This document shows, one piece after another, positions 33,961 to 46,394 of a stretch of 64,000 bases of DNA. The DNA is from Epiperipatus broadwayi (lineage: Eukaryota; Onychophora; Udeonychophora; Euonychophora; Peripatidae): the NCBI GenBank assembly GCA_028023455.1, contig JAQFVV010000002.1, forward strand, positions 31,009,725 through 31,073,724, written 5' to 3'. How positions within the stretch are numbered: the stretch's first letter is position 1; every line of letters begins with the position of its first letter. Both the position numbers and the translations under genes were made by a program. The notes under the pieces are model-generated. The model saw only the letters and a program-made list of their open reading frames with translations. It was not told where the DNA came from and did not search any database.

Positions 33961-34799
33961 GTTTGAGTAAAATTTTAGTTATAACATTTTATGTTCATTT
34001 TATCATTGAGGTGCATTTTACAAGAGCAAATTAAATTTTACTTAATTATTTATTTTTTTAATCATTCAAAAACTGGAAGAAAAAAAAAGAAGCAAAAAAA
34101 TAAATCATTCTAAACTCTGCAATAATGGAAAAAAAATAAGAATTTTTGGGAAGATTTTAGAAAGATGCTTGAAAGAGAAGTTGCAGTAATCAGATATATC
34201 AGTCAGGATTAATTTGCCAAGGGAATCAAAAGAGAAATAAATAATGGATAATCGTAGTCTCCCTGAAAGCTGTCTATGTAGCTAATTCAACTCCTTAGTT
34301 AAGGATAGTAACTGGGATGATAGATAAGATTTTAGATTTGATGGTTCTAATAGACACACATTATATATATGAATTTATTGTGTTTCTTGTATTCACATTA
34401 CTTTCTTAAGTGCAAAATCTTGTATTGATTTTTTTTCATCTGCTATGTTACAATTAGTCATATATCTATCATTCCTTTGTTGAGAAATCTACATAAAATT
34501 TGAATAATTATTAGAATTTCAGCGATCAATACAAAAATACAAATTAAATAGTTATTGTGCTTATGTAGGATTAAAATAATAATTTCTATTCTCTTATTAA
34601 TTACATTTGAGGATAAATCAGTCATTATATCTCTTAGTCAATGACGTAAAGATCTGCTGTAAAACTAAGAGAGTTTCATCAATATTATATTTTAAATGTA
34701 AAAAATGTATATGTATTTATGTTTTGTTATCATATGATTGTATTTTTGAGTAACAATGTTAACTAAAATAAAGAGAGTACTTGTGCATTATCTTATTTA
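33961..34799. other. AT-rich sequence, no gene seen
   Basis: No exon-like island or element recognised. Confidence 0.4.
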
Positions 34800-35396
34800 A
34801 CAAGCTCGGCATTCATTTTTTAATTATACAGTTTCAGGGGACTACAATAATTCTTTAAAACAAATAGTATTTAATATTTACATTTTTTAATTATTATTTT
34901 TAAAAAAATTGTTTTTGCAAAAATTAATTATAATATTTTCATTTTATTTATTAATATTTTTTGCATGAAGTCAATTTATTAATATAAAAATTAAAAAAAC
35001 AAACAAAGTGTCGTATTGTGCCAATTACTGGACAAAGAAGATTTATTTGTGGTGATATTGGAGGCCTCCAGGCTGCCACATTGAATAAGCTTCACTTTTC
35101 CTTTTTTTATATAAATAATGCATATTAAGGGGTTTCATATACTTTTTTGATTTTTATATTAATAAGTTGCAAGTCTGCATTAATAGGGATGACATGACAC
35201 TTCTTTTTTTATACATTAATAAATTAAAAAATATTAAAAATAAAATGGAAATATTATAATTAATTTTTGCATATAATGAAAATAAAAAAAATATAAATGT
35301 TACATATGATCACTTCTTATTAGCCATTTTGTTTTAAAGATTTATTGTAAGCCCCTGAAAATGTATAATTAAAAAAATGGCTGCCCAGCTTAGTAA
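34800..35396. repeat. Foldback element, AT-rich, ~600 bp
   Basis: Terminal ~65 bp (34801-34866 and 35330-35396) are inverted copies with TTTTTAATTATACA and TTCAGGGG blocks, and pairing continues inward through AAAATTAATTATAATATTT. No hammerhead core and no open frame. Confidence 0.75.
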
Positions 35397-38300
35397 ATAG
35401 AATGATACACAATTAAATTTTTCCTATTCTTACTTACTTAGGATATTAAAAATGAAACTAAGCTTTTCTAAAATCCAATAAACATATACATTATAATTCT
35501 ATTTATTTTTACAAAAATAATAAAAAATAAAGAGTATTATTTTCAATTTAGTATTGATCAATCCTTAATTTGGAGAACCAAGCTTCACCATTCATTTTAG
35601 CATCTAATTCTCTCAGGATTGATATTCAAAGTCAGCTCTTAACATTAGCCCCAAATTCTTAACTCTTTTAAAAAAACATATCTGTCCATATACATCAAGA
35701 CCTCACTCATTAACATAGTAATATTTCCTAAACTAACTTATTGCATGTCTACAATCAAATATTCTATTTCTCTATTTAAAAAAGATTAATTCTTTGCATT
35801 TCATTATTTCAGAATAAAAAATCTGATCAATTCTAATGAATAAAAGATAAAGACATGTCAAATTCAATGGCAAATATTCTATTTCTATTACTTATTTACG
35901 ACACCCTTAACAACTTAATTACGTTTCAAAAGCTATTTTTTGTTAGAAATGAGTTGATAGAAATAACACCTACAGAAAGTCAACCATCATAGCCTAACAT
36001 TTTTATGTCCAACATAATTAATAATATACGAAAAATGTACTAATATCACTCTTTTTATTTGTAAACAAGCATACCCAATAACTTCTAAAAATGCTTCTTA
36101 TACTTCGAGTCAATAATCACCAGATTATCGAAGGATTCAAACACTGGTTTTTGAAACCTAAATATTTCAACTTTTTAATCAAAATTGATTTCACCGCTTT
36201 TTTTTTTTTACCAGCTAGGGTGAGATTCTCTAATAATCGATATGGCAAAAGTGAAGAAATTTGAATTATTTTGTTTTGCATTACCCTGAATTGTGAATGT
36301 ATAGAAACATTGATAATATGTCTCACTGTTATATGTAATTTCTAATTGAATTATTAATTGTCTAGAGAGAGGGCTATTTCCAAATATTAGAACCACCACT
36401 TTTGCCGTCTTGATCTTGTTTTCTAAAATGCCATTTTATTTCCAGTTCCAATACAAGCAATCATTATTACGTAGAAAAATTACAAAAATTGACTATGGAG
36501 ATCAAGTTTTAGGTGCATCTAATATTTATTCAGTTACACGAAGCCTTCTTCTGTTATTTGAATGTTTATAAATTATGACTAAACAATTATCTATTTAGAC
36601 TAAATAACATTCATCTTATGTAATTGTATAATTGTGTGTAGATTTGAAATATGTGCAATAAAAACATATTTTTGACTTGTTTTATATAAATAGAATAATA
36701 CGCAATAACACGAGTAAATTATCCTGTGCCACCCAGTGCAAGCCTTAGTAACCAATGACAGAAAAAAAGGTTTGTGCATGTGTAAGCATAGGAAATGGTG
36801 ATCATGTGATATTTTAGTAATCCATAACTATCTGGTCTAGCATATAACTTACTATCATATCCATTATTCTTTGAATTCAATAAATAGAATTATGGTAAAA
36901 GTAAAAAAAAAAAATGATTAAAATTTTGATTATAATCTTCCAATTAGCATGCATATTTTTTTAAGCATATTATTTCTTTGTTTTAATCTCTTATAATGTT
37001 TTCCGTTTTGCTGGGCTTCTACACGCTAATATAAACTGCACGCGAGTTGATCAAGTTATGTCAAAAAGAAGAAAGTTGTATTTCTATTTCTAAAAACATA
37101 ACTACATTTCCTGATCAACTCAACCTAGTAATTAAATTGTTAAGAATTATGCTATCGACGAAATCAGCTTTTAATTTATTTAATATGGGCGCCAGGATCC
37201 TTTTATTCTAATGAATCCGCTGAAATCGTCATATAACGTCTCACAAATAAAAAAGAAAAATACTTTTAAACTAATCGGTAATCGGTATTGCATCATACCG
37301 TAACGAGAATTATTTTTTTGGAGATTATTATTCCTGGGCTTATTCAAACATATTGGCAAAGATAAATTACATTCTTAAATCTTATTAAACTAATAATAAA
37401 TTTAATAATAAAAAATAATAACTATCACTAATAACGTACAAATGAAAAGTTGATATTAGAAATATTTTTATTCTTACAAACTAAAATATTTCACGTAAAT
37501 TCCTTAAAATGAATGTCTCTTGTACAAGAAAATTAGTGTCTCTATCGGGATTGTTTAAACATACTTTTAAAAATTGTTAGAAAATGTTTAATTTGGTCAC
37601 AATCGGGAATAAAGTCATAGCTTACCGGTAAGTTATTGAGACAGTAGTAGATAACTATGCATAGTTTTTTTGGGTTAAAATGAGCTCACAGCCGTTGGTT
37701 ATTATTTGATCTTGTGGTCCATTCTCCTAGTCAGTCATGAAGGCTTTTCTGGTGTACATCTTCAGGCACGATGCCCACAGAAGCTCTGGTTCACTCCGAC
37801 ATGCCGAATTATTTCAGTGAAGCAATCCTGGATATATTGTTATCCAGGACTAACTAGAGAAACAAACGAAACAAGACATTCTTCAAATTGGTCTCTGCCT
37901 TTTATATTAGAGGCCCAGTTTTCAGACTTCTGTGCATGCTATTATCATGTTGTTTTTGATTCATAATCTTGTACGGTCTTTACTCATTTTTCAATTACAA
38001 AGTTCTCATTTTTTAGCGAATCTTTTGGCCATCTTTAATTCTTTAATTAGCTAAAATATTTTTCTTTTAGCCTGTCTTTTTATTTTACTTTTGAAATTCT
38101 TTTGTTCTCTCCAATTCTACTTTTATTTCTAATTACATAAAAAAAAATATGAAAAAATAATTTAATTTTCATTGTACGTATTTTTTTTTTTTTTTTTAAA
38201 AAAAATTATAGTCAAAAAAAAAATCTAAATTTACTTTTATTTTTTAGCTTTTACCAATTGCCAATATATTTGCACCGTATTACACTTTTAATTACAGTTT

Positions 38301-39167
38301 TTTAGACACAAGTAAAACATTTTATTCAATAACAATCTATTAGATTCTTCTTGATTTTTTAGTATTATATGCTTTTATTTAACTTTCCCTAGTCTGTCTA
38401 TCTGTCTATGAAAGGGTATACAGCATTCTTGTTTAAGAGTTTTTGAGCATGAGACCTGGGGGTGTCAGAATGATTCAGGGACTCCTAATCCCAAGTTGGA
38501 CACTTTACCAACTACAGAAAACTACACAGGATTATCTGTCTTTATATTTTAAATCACTTTTCACCTATTTCCCAAATTCCCGTCTAGTTCGAACTTTGCT
38601 TAAATACATATTTCCAATGACAACACTTTTTTAAAAGTTTACAATTAAACTTTAATAAATAAATAAAAAAAGATCAAAAAATTGAAAATTTTAACTTTTT
38701 ATTGAATTTAGTAATCTTTATAGTGCTGCCATCTAGCAGTATTACTAAAGAAACAAAAGTAAATATATTAAAAAGAATCATTAAAACAGAATACTATTTA
38801 CAATTCTACATAGGAAACTTACAGTTTTTCTTTCTTCGATGTGTTAATATATATATATTCTGCTGTTTAGGGGAATTTTGAATAGTCTTTCTGGTACCAC
38901 AATTCTAAATCTTATAAATTATTCTCTATTTATATAAAAAGTCCCATGATCAACACTATATTTTAGTATTGGGAATCTACTATGTGAGTATAAACAATTC
39001 TAATGTTTTCTTTTACTGAAACATCTGCATTTATTTTATCAAAATTACATAAACGAGTCAGCTGTGCCTTCACAATATGCCTTTGATATAGTTAGTAATG
39101 TTGGTAAATGTTACATCCTAGAAATACAAAGCTATTGCCTTTATTTTTTCACTATTTGCTTAAAATA
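35397..39167. other. Long AT-rich stretch with two small repeat relics
   Basis: Holds a shortened family A relic at 36715-36830 (CTGTGCCACCCAGTGCAAGC, then GGTGATCATGTGAT) and a tRNA-like fragment at 38445-38515 (CTAATCCCAAGTTGGACAC, related to the arrays at 9036 and 60270). The 86-aa plus frame at 37706-37966 sits in a GC-richer patch with a small hairpin (TCCTGGATA/TATCCAGGA) but no splice borders or known domain. No gene is called. Confidence 0.45.
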
Positions 39168-39697
39168 TATTATCATCATCAACTATTATCGATCCACTGT
39201 AGGATAAAGATTTATCCAAACTAATCCAGTTTTTCCAATCTCAATTTCACTTTTCCATCGCATATCAGCAAACTTTCTTATTTCAGCCATCCACCTCAAA
39301 TATGGTCTTTTTCTAGGTCTTTTAAATCTCATGAGCCTCTGTTTAAGACTTTAACTATCTATCTATTATCATTGTTTTTTTTAGCAATATGTATGTCTCA
39401 TCTTTCGATGATATTTAACCCATTTGTTCTCTCATCCATATATTCATATTTAATCCTTGCTTGCTATTTCCAACATGCATCTCTTCACACTTTGTTAAAT
39501 TATCTGAAGTCTCTGTGTTAGTGTGCCAAGTCTTGAATTTTTGAATGCGAAGTGATAAATTACACATCTATAACAAACCTTCCTTTCAAACACTAGCATA
39601 TTTCCTTTTACTATAAGGTTTCAGAAATACGTCTTAATGTCATATCATTAATCTTCCCATCTTTTATTTAATAACAGTCTCTCCTTTTTCATGTCTG
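39168..39697 (-). mobile_element. Old, degraded RTE LINE 3' fragment
   Basis: Diverged match to the LINE 3' end: ATCATCATCAACTATTATCG tail, then blocks corresponding to the last ~500 bp of the ORF, with many indels and stops. Older than the other copies. Confidence 0.75.
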
Positions 39698-39726
39698 CAC
39701 CAATGAATGTATTTACAATATTGATT

Positions 39727-39954
39727 AATTTGTTCATCTGCATAACGAAGTGATTTCTTTCTTCTTTCTAACCTAAAACTGAGTGCACTTTCGGTAAAGT
39801 TCGCCGTAATCATAGCTCTCTTAAATTAATTATTGTTGCTAATTTCAATAATTAATTTAATAAAGCTATGATTATAATGAACTTCAGGAAAATGCTCTTA
39901 GTTTTAGGTTATAAAGAAGAAAGAAACCATTTCATTATGCAATAAACAAATATA
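39727..39954. repeat. MITE-like inverted repeat, ~100-bp arms
   Basis: Arms about 39727-39832 and 39848-39954 are inverted (TTTCTTCTTTCTAACCTAAAAC and its complement). Lies at the end of the degraded LINE. No coding potential. Confidence 0.75.
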
Positions 39955-40547
39955 TGCAAATTTGAATTACAAATACAAACAAAGGGAAACATCAATATTG
40001 ATCAAATAGATATGGTGAAAGAATAAAATTTCTACAATTGAGTTTCTCAGATGAAATGATTTTGTATTATGAGCTTTTTGCTATGTGTTTTTGATAATTA
40101 TAAAGGCTTTTAGTGAAGAGAATAGGGTGTTATGGTATTTGCCATGATCAGTCAGATTTTTATAGTTTGAAATTGAACACAGTCTTACAAAGAAGAAACA
40201 CGTTATTCATTTAATGTTGTGTGTGATTGGAGTATTTATCTTTTTTAAAAATAGTTTGCATCACCCATTTTTTTTTGATTACCTCCAATAGTATCTCTCT
40301 TACCCCATTTAGAATTAGGGCAATTATTTTATAACTGAAACAGTTTTTGGTTCATTTGCTTTGAAAATATAACCAATCTTTTCCAATCTTTATCAAGACC
40401 TGGTATATTTGCTTGTTTTCTTTTTTGCAATGACTAGCATAGTTATCTTAAGCCCAATAGTCCATCTATGTTATCTTTTTTTTAAATCAACCATTATCAG
40501 ATGCTTTTTGTTTTTGCACAGAATTCCACTTTTTGTTATTTTCATGA

Positions 40548-40935
40548 CACATCTAGGTGCATAGTCTTAAGGTTATAGCCTTAATATATATTACTTACAT
40601 AATGAGTATGCACTTTATAAATTATTAATTACAACTTTAAATTGCTTTAAAAGATTTCTAATTATAAGAGCTTTACATTGACTCACTGTAAATCAAAAGA
40701 TTTCACATATGTTAGCTTGTATAGAAATTGTGGACATAATCAGTGAAGTAGTTAATAGCTTCACGCTCTCAAATCAAAATGCTTTAGATTTACCTATATA
40801 GTTAAAAAAGTAGGTCGAAGATAAGAGTGGCCACTCTTGTCTTTTAAAGTCATTAATCTTGTGTTAAGTTTTGTAGAGGTATCTACTGTTGCATCTAGGT
40901 GCATAGTCTTAAGGTTATAGTCTTAATATATATTA
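40548..40935. repeat. 1.3-copy tandem of a 342-bp unit (second locus)
   Basis: CATCTAGGTGCATAGTCTTAAGGTTATAG occurs at 40550 and 40892 in direct orientation around a body related to that at 23474-23911 (shared GTGGACTTAATCAGTGAAG-like and AATAGCTTCACGCTCTC). Same partial-tandem layout at an unlinked site. Confidence 0.8.
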
Positions 40936-40942
40936 CTGTAAG

Positions 40943-41196
40943 TTGGTAATAATTGAAAGTTTGCTAGTCTTTCACATGCGCGATCGTCTCTCAGACAGCC
41001 AATCAGATTTTTTTAAAACAGCTGTCTTAAGAACGATCAGGCTTCGACACATGACAGAGATTTTGATAAGAAAAGGACGATACCAACCTTTTCTCAACTT
41101 AACTTTTATATATATAAGTCATGTGTCGAAGCCTGATTGGCTGTCTGAAAGACAATCGTGCATGTGAAAGACTAGCAAACTTTCAGTTATTACCAA
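40943..41196. repeat. MITE-like element with ~67-bp TIRs
   Basis: TTGGTAATAATTGAAAGTTT at the left end is the complement of the right end ending at 41196. A second inner pair (GGCTTCGACACATGAC with its complement) extends the fold. A diverged relative with ACATGCGTGATTAATCAT lies near 61330. No target duplication could be fixed. Confidence 0.8.
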
Positions 41197-41533
41197 TTTA
41201 TTAACAACATGTGATTTAGACAAATATTATTACTGTAAGATTATTGTAATTTCTATATACTTATTCCGAAGATGCTTCTTGTTTGTTTGTTTTTTTCATA
41301 ATAGTATAGTCTGATATTAAATTGTACATTAGTCATCTTAATATTTAAATGCAATTCTTGATAATTTGGTTTTGCCCTAAATTCTTTGGTTGTATTTGAT
41401 ACCTAGTAAATTCTTTTCTTCAATTATTTGGAGTATATGCTTATCATCAAACTTTATTACAGTGATAATCAGATTTTTGGTCCATTAAACTGATGGATGA
41501 TTACATTATCTAAACATTTTATTACTATCATTT

Positions 41534-42300
41534 TTAATCATTATCAATCCATTGCAGAATGAAGGTTTCTCCAAGTTCAATCCATCTTCTCTGAACTCTA
41601 ATTTCTCTTCTTCACATCATCTCCATATACTTCCTTTTTTCATCTATCCATCTCACCTGTGGCTTCTTTCTAAGTCTTTTACAATCTCTTGAAATCCAGT
41701 TTAACATTTCAACTGTCCATATATTATCATCTCTTCTGGCAATATGTCCAGTCCAACTTCACTTTAGTATCTTAATTTGTTCAATGATCTCAGTAACACA
41801 TGTTTGTTCTCTAACCCATATATTTTAATTTAAATCTCTTCTTGTTACTCCTAACATGCATCTCTACATACTTCTTTGAATAGTCTGAAGTCCCTGTATT
41901 GCTCTGTTGTTAAGTGTCCAAGTTTCAGATCCATAAGTAATAATTGGCAAAACACATTTATTAAAAACCTTCATTTTCAAACACATAGGCATATTTCCAT
42001 TTAGGATCAAGTTATTTCTACCAAAAGTACTCCAACCAAGTTTAATTCTATGATTAATTTCATCCATAATGTTTCCATTTGTAGCAATAATCTAAGATAT
42101 TTATACTTGTTAACTTCTTTTAACTAATTATTATCAATCTTTATTTCTTTCGATAAAATCCATTGAACATTACTTTAATCTTTAGCGCTGCTTTTTTACT
42201 TTCATCTGCTATTACAACGTTTTCTCTAAAGCATTGTTTGCAAAAACAACTGCACCATCTGCAAAATCTAGAAGACATAAATAATCTCCCATTTACTTTA
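41534..42300 (-). mobile_element. 5'-truncated RTE LINE copy, mutated
   Basis: Matches the 3' ~770 bp of the full-length LINE, reaching the block that encodes the FADD region (TGCACCATCTGCAAAATC on the plus strand). Several stops and deletions; the longest remaining minus frame is 41864-42067. The tail is not a clean CAT repeat. No clear TSD. Confidence 0.85.
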
Positions 42301-42441
42301 TATATATATGAAAAACAAAATCAAGTTAAAAACTTGTTAACGCTTGTATTTATGTCAACAGATGGCATTCTACCAAAAACACCGTCAAGCGTATTTCATT
42401 TACATAAACGTCAGAGAATGCATTCACTATCTCTAACTTTA

Positions 42442-42499
42442 ATTCCACTTTCAGATCATGATTTCAAGCTATTTGCTATCGTCAGTGAAAGACAGGAAT
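42442..42499 (-). ncRNA. Hammerhead ribozyme, family E left arm, complete
   Basis: Minus strand: CTGACGA, stem II AGC/GCT (loop AAATA), GAAA, palindromic stem III TCATGA, AUC cleavage triplet. Stem I: CTTTCA/TGAAAG perfect, internal loop, ATTCC/GGAAT perfect. Confidence 0.87.
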
Positions 42500-42644
42500 A
42501 AGAACTAGATCTAAACACAAACTCTGAGCATCTGGCTTGCTATGCTGAGTTCGAAGACATTAATGTGTCTAAAAAATTCACGCTTGCAAGCTGAGTAGAA
42601 ACTGTTTCATAAATGTTCAGAGTTTGTAATTAGATCTAGTTCTT

Positions 42645-42702
42645 ATTCCTGTCTTTCACTGACGATAGCAAATAGCTTGAAATCATGATCTGAAAGTGGA
42701 AT
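42645..42702 (+). ncRNA. Hammerhead ribozyme, family E right arm, complete
   Basis: CTGACGA at 42659-42665, GAAA at 42679-42682, cleavage after ATC at 42690. Stem I pairs 42653-42658 with 42691-42696, and 42645-42649 with 42698-42702, all Watson-Crick. Stem II is short (3 bp). The identical sequence of both arms argues for recent origin or homogenisation. Confidence 0.87.
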
Positions 42703-42805
42703 TAAAGTTAGAGATAGTGAATGCATTTTCTGACATTTATGTAAACGAAATACGCTTGACGGTGTTTTTGGTAGAATGCCATCTGTTGACATATATATAT
42801 ATATG

Positions 42806-43072
42806 TTCACTAAAGTGAGCTTGTCACTAGCTCCAATAAAGCTTTAATTTATAATTGCTGAACGAGAAAGAATTCAAAATCTCTATCGGAATGTCCTTAT
42901 CCCCAGACCAATTGGTTTCAAGCTTATGGCTCCCCACTGAGGTGAGACATAATCTCAAAACCAATTGGTCTTGGGATAAGGGCATTCCAATAGAGATTTT
43001 GAATTTTTTTCTCTTTCGGTACTTATAAATTAAAGCTTGATTTGAGCTAGTGGTAAGCTCCCTCTAGTGAAC
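42806..43072. repeat. Foldback with relic hammerhead sequences
   Basis: Arms pair from the outer TTCACTA(A/G)AG..GAGCTT to the centre near 42940. The inner part has ACCAATTGGTC, like the stem III/cleavage site of the hammerhead families, after AAAAC or GAAAC, but the first core box is altered (CTGAGGT on the plus strand). Related in layout to family A. Confidence 0.75.
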
Positions 43073-43137
43073 GTTTTAATACAAGCTTAAAAACAAATTG
43101 CACAATTTGTTGTTTTATTAATTATTACATATATATG

Positions 43138-43900
43138 TAAGGGGCTTGAACTCATACTTCCAACTTTCCACAGCTATCCAATCCATCTTATACAACTGGT
43201 ATATGTGACCACATACATGTGGGAAAAAAAGATCTCCAATACACACTATTTCGTGCTGAACCAGCATTCATCATTTGTTCCAGATCACCATCTTCGCCAC
43301 TCATCTTTGCTGCTCATTTTATTTAAGATAGCAAACCTTCAAACTTAAATGGACAAACTTCAGTCTTCTCACACACTCAAATCTCTGATCAAGTCCCTTA
43401 TAATTACATTAAATTTTGTATAGACAATATACATGTGTTAAATATTATATATTTAGCCTGTATTCTGCTCATCCCTCTTCTGTATAGTTAAATGGACATA
43501 TTAAGGTCCTACGTGTGAGGGGTCAGTTTGACTTAAAGTCAACATGGGTATGACAATAGTATTGGTATCATCAAGGGCATTGAGCATTTCAGCCTCAATT
43601 TTTTAATGATATGGATAGCTGAAGAGTTGGAGAATAGTGAAGATTGAAGCTTGCTCATTTAAGTTTGACGATTTTCTATCTTAATATAAATTGGGCAGTG
43701 ATTGTATATATGTGTTGGAGATGGTGATCTGGACCAACCGATGAGTGCTGGTTCAGCATAAAATACATATATTGGAGATCATTTATGTTTTTTACATGTG
43801 TGTGGTCACTTATATCAATTGTATAAGATGGATTGAATAGCTGTGGGGAGGTTGAAAATCTGAGTTGAAATCCTTTATAATTACATTAAATTTAGTATAG
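43138..43900. repeat. Foldback of hammerhead family C variant
   Basis: Left arm about 43140-43320, right arm about 43690-43890, with outer B box-like GAACTCATAC/GAGTTGAAATCC. Both hammerhead motifs are broken (ATGATGA on the left; CCGATGA and TAAA on the right). A ~50-bp phrase, TTATAATTACATTAAATTT, occurs directly repeated at 43393 and 43876. Confidence 0.75.
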
Positions 43901-44054
43901 ACAATATGCATGTATTTAAATATATATTTATAAAGTTTAAGTGGAATTTTTAATAAAATTAATTACAATTTGAAATAGTAAGAATGCTTTACGCAGACAA
44001 AAAAAAAGTTCAGCAATGAATTAAATGGACTGATATCTAGAATATTACTAACTA

Positions 44055-44480
44055 TTTCTAACGACCCACTACTCTCAACGCCATCTCATATTGCTGACCC
44101 ACCTGATCACACACTTTATGCTAAACCAGCAATCATCTGTTGGTCTAGATTACTATCCTCACACACATATATAATCAGTGCTCAGCTTTATATTAAGATA
44201 GCCAATCGTCATACTTTAATGGACATGCTTCAAACTATTCCAACTCTCAACTCTTCAGCCTTCCATTTTATTGAAAATCTGATGATGGAACATTCTAAGC
44301 CCTTATTAGTGCCAAGGTTGTCATCATTCCCGTGTTGACATATTAGTCATTCTGACCTCTCATGTACTGGAGAATAATCCATTTATACATACATATGTGA
44401 GGGATGGGCAGACCTATTATACACTATTTATATAAATTAATACATTGTACAGGCTTAAAACTGCATTTATATATGTAATA
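44055..44480 (-). repeat. Family C copy (first of a tandem pair)
   Basis: Same unit as at 29797 with a ~30-bp deletion at the hammerhead flank and the core changed to CAGATGA. Confidence 0.75.
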
Positions 44481-44830
44481 TATGCGGGATTCGAACTCAG
44501 ACTTTCACACGATCCACTACTCTCAGTGCCATTCCATATTGCTGACCCACCTGATCACACACATGTTGAAAAGATAAATAATCACCTATATACGTATTTC
44601 ATGCTAAACCAGCAATCATCAGTTGGTCTAGATTACTATCCTCACACACATATATAATCAGTGCTCAGCTTTATATTAAGATAGCCAATCTTAATACTTT
44701 AATGGACAGGCTTCAAACTATTCCAACTCACAACTCTTCAGCCTTCCATTTAATTGAAAATCCTAAGTCTGAGTTCGAATCCCGCATATATTACATATAT
44801 AAATGCAGGTTTAAGCCTGTACAATGTATT
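44480..44830 (-). repeat. Family C copy (second of a tandem pair, short)
   Basis: Begins at TATATGTAATATATGCGGGA and matches the previous unit, then jumps at 44762 to an inverted end ending in TTCGAATCCCGCATATATTA. The jump suggests template switching. Confidence 0.75.
44580..44640 (-). ncRNA. Hammerhead motif (family C)
   Basis: CTGATGA, stem II TGCT/AGCA and GAAATACGTA are intact on the minus strand, with lower stem I GTAATC/GATTAT. One mismatch in upper stem I. Confidence 0.6.
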
Positions 44831-45829
44831 AACTATTTTTAGTTAACTTTTTCCACATAGAAAGTATAAAGTCGATATATATATATTAGATTAGATTAAT
44901 AAGCCCATGCTGGGTTATTGAGCATGTGAAATATTCTCAAATTAAAGCACAAGTCTTTGAAAAGATAAGAATGAATATCTTATCCATTTACTTACTTTCA
45001 CTTATTTAGACCAATCTGAAGCATCTTGAAATGAGGTCGTGAAGATTTTAAATTGAACTTAATATATATAATTAATAGTTTACTCCTACATTTTAAACAC
45101 ACGATTGCTGTCTTTAAAATTAAACAATATCCAGCTAATGGATTTAAAATGTATTTCAAATAAATTTGCTCTAAATGTGTCATTTTTAACAATCACTTAT
45201 TCATAATATTTTAAAAAAAGATACATAAATAACCATTAATCACTGATAATAGACAATTATTAATGACCATTCACGTAGTGATTGAAATGTGTTTGTGGGT
45301 ATAAATGACTGCCCATAATCCTGCACTTATAAGGTAGAGATAATATACGCCTGTTACTTGACTTAATCAAACCTTAAAATTAAAAATTACATATAATAAA
45401 TAAATAAAAGTTGTCTTTTGAAACTTCATGATTTAAGTTTCTTAACTGAAATGTAATTTTTATTTCTAATTATATTTTCGACTGTTTCCGTAATTTCATT
45501 AAATTGTTCAAGGTTCTAGACAAATTCAAACTTCATTTATACTTTTTTTAAATACAATCAACTTCTAACATATCAGTTAGTATAAAATATTTCAAGTTAT
45601 CTTTTCTTCTATTCTTTAGGTATTTCTGACCTACTCAGTGATAGCTAGCAGCGAAATTGAATCATTGACTTTTAAATTCAGGAATATCATATTTTAATGT
45701 GACATTGCAATCAATTAGGCTATTCTATTAAAGATAACAGATAGTAGAAATATAATATACTTATTTATGAGGGTCCCTGGATTTCTGCATTTTTTCTTTA
45801 AAGACAAGATTAATGAATAAAAACTATGA
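44831..45829. other. AT-rich sequence, no gene seen
   Basis: Nothing recognised. Confidence 0.4.
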
Positions 45830-46189
45830 TTCTTGCCAATTGCTCAACAAGCTTTGTGATAAATGCTTAGCCAGAGAAAGCATTTAAAATATCTTTGTCA
45901 GGAAACCCCCCCCCCCAAACTCTGACCATGGTTTCATACTTTGGCACTCCTCAGAGAGGTGCTAGGTAGCTTCAGGCACTGGATCTAAAAATACCAACCC
46001 AAAAACAGCATTTATCTAAAAGTTATCTATTGAGTGGAAAATCTGAAATTTTCAGACACCTACATGTCTTCGAACCCAGCTATCCAACTCAAATTAGCTA
46101 TATGGGGCTGAGAGATCTTCAGCCATACCATATATTAATAGTCTTAACAATTAACATCGCATAAGACTTAAGGCAGAAACTATAAATAG
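45830..46189 (-). repeat. Half element of hammerhead family B
   Basis: One arm of the foldback that follows, in direct orientation with its left arm (GATAAATGCTTAGCCAGAGA at both). Contains a C10 run at 45908-45916. Confidence 0.8.
45911..45966 (-). ncRNA. Hammerhead ribozyme motif (family B)
   Basis: Minus strand: CTGAGGA, stem II GTGC/GTAT-type with loop CAAA, GAAAC, palindromic stem III ACCATGGT, GTC cleavage. Stem I CTCT/AGAG is short. Confidence 0.7.
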
Positions 46190-46331
46190 TCAAAATAAGA
46201 ATCATAGACCACATGACCCAATTCTCTTAAACTTGTAAGACATAAACAATGAGCATTGCCAATTGGTCAACAATATTTGTGATAAATGCTTAGCCAGAGA
46301 AAGCATTTAAAAAATCTCTGTCAGGAACCCA

Positions 46332-46394
46332 CCTCCTCCCAAACTTCTGACCATGGTTTCATGCTTTGGCACTTCTCAGAGAGGCACTAGGGTA
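46332..46394 (-). ncRNA. Degraded hammerhead motif (family B left arm)
   Basis: Same as the right arm, but the core reads CTGAGAA, replacing the invariant G. Confidence 0.55.

Larger units (their letters stand above)
42352..42795. repeat. Foldback element, hammerhead family E, near-identical arms
   Basis: Arms 42353-42531 and 42614-42790 are inverted copies with few differences around an ~82-bp loop. Each arm holds a complete hammerhead with the same bases. Outer ends read TGTCAACAGATGGCATTC, next to TA repeats. It abuts the LINE fragment on the left. The 112-aa plus frame 42163-42501 spans the LINE border and one arm and is not a gene. Confidence 0.88.

Noticed and set aside
37706-37966. 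86-aa frame in a GC-richer patch, with a CTGAAGA...GAAAA string on the minus strand
   Set aside because: No splice borders, no recognised domain, and the hammerhead-like string lacks the C after GAAA and has a stem II of only 2 bp.
42163-42501. 112-aa plus frame as a gene
   Set aside because: It runs across the border between a LINE fragment and the arm of a foldback element, so it is a chance fusion frame.
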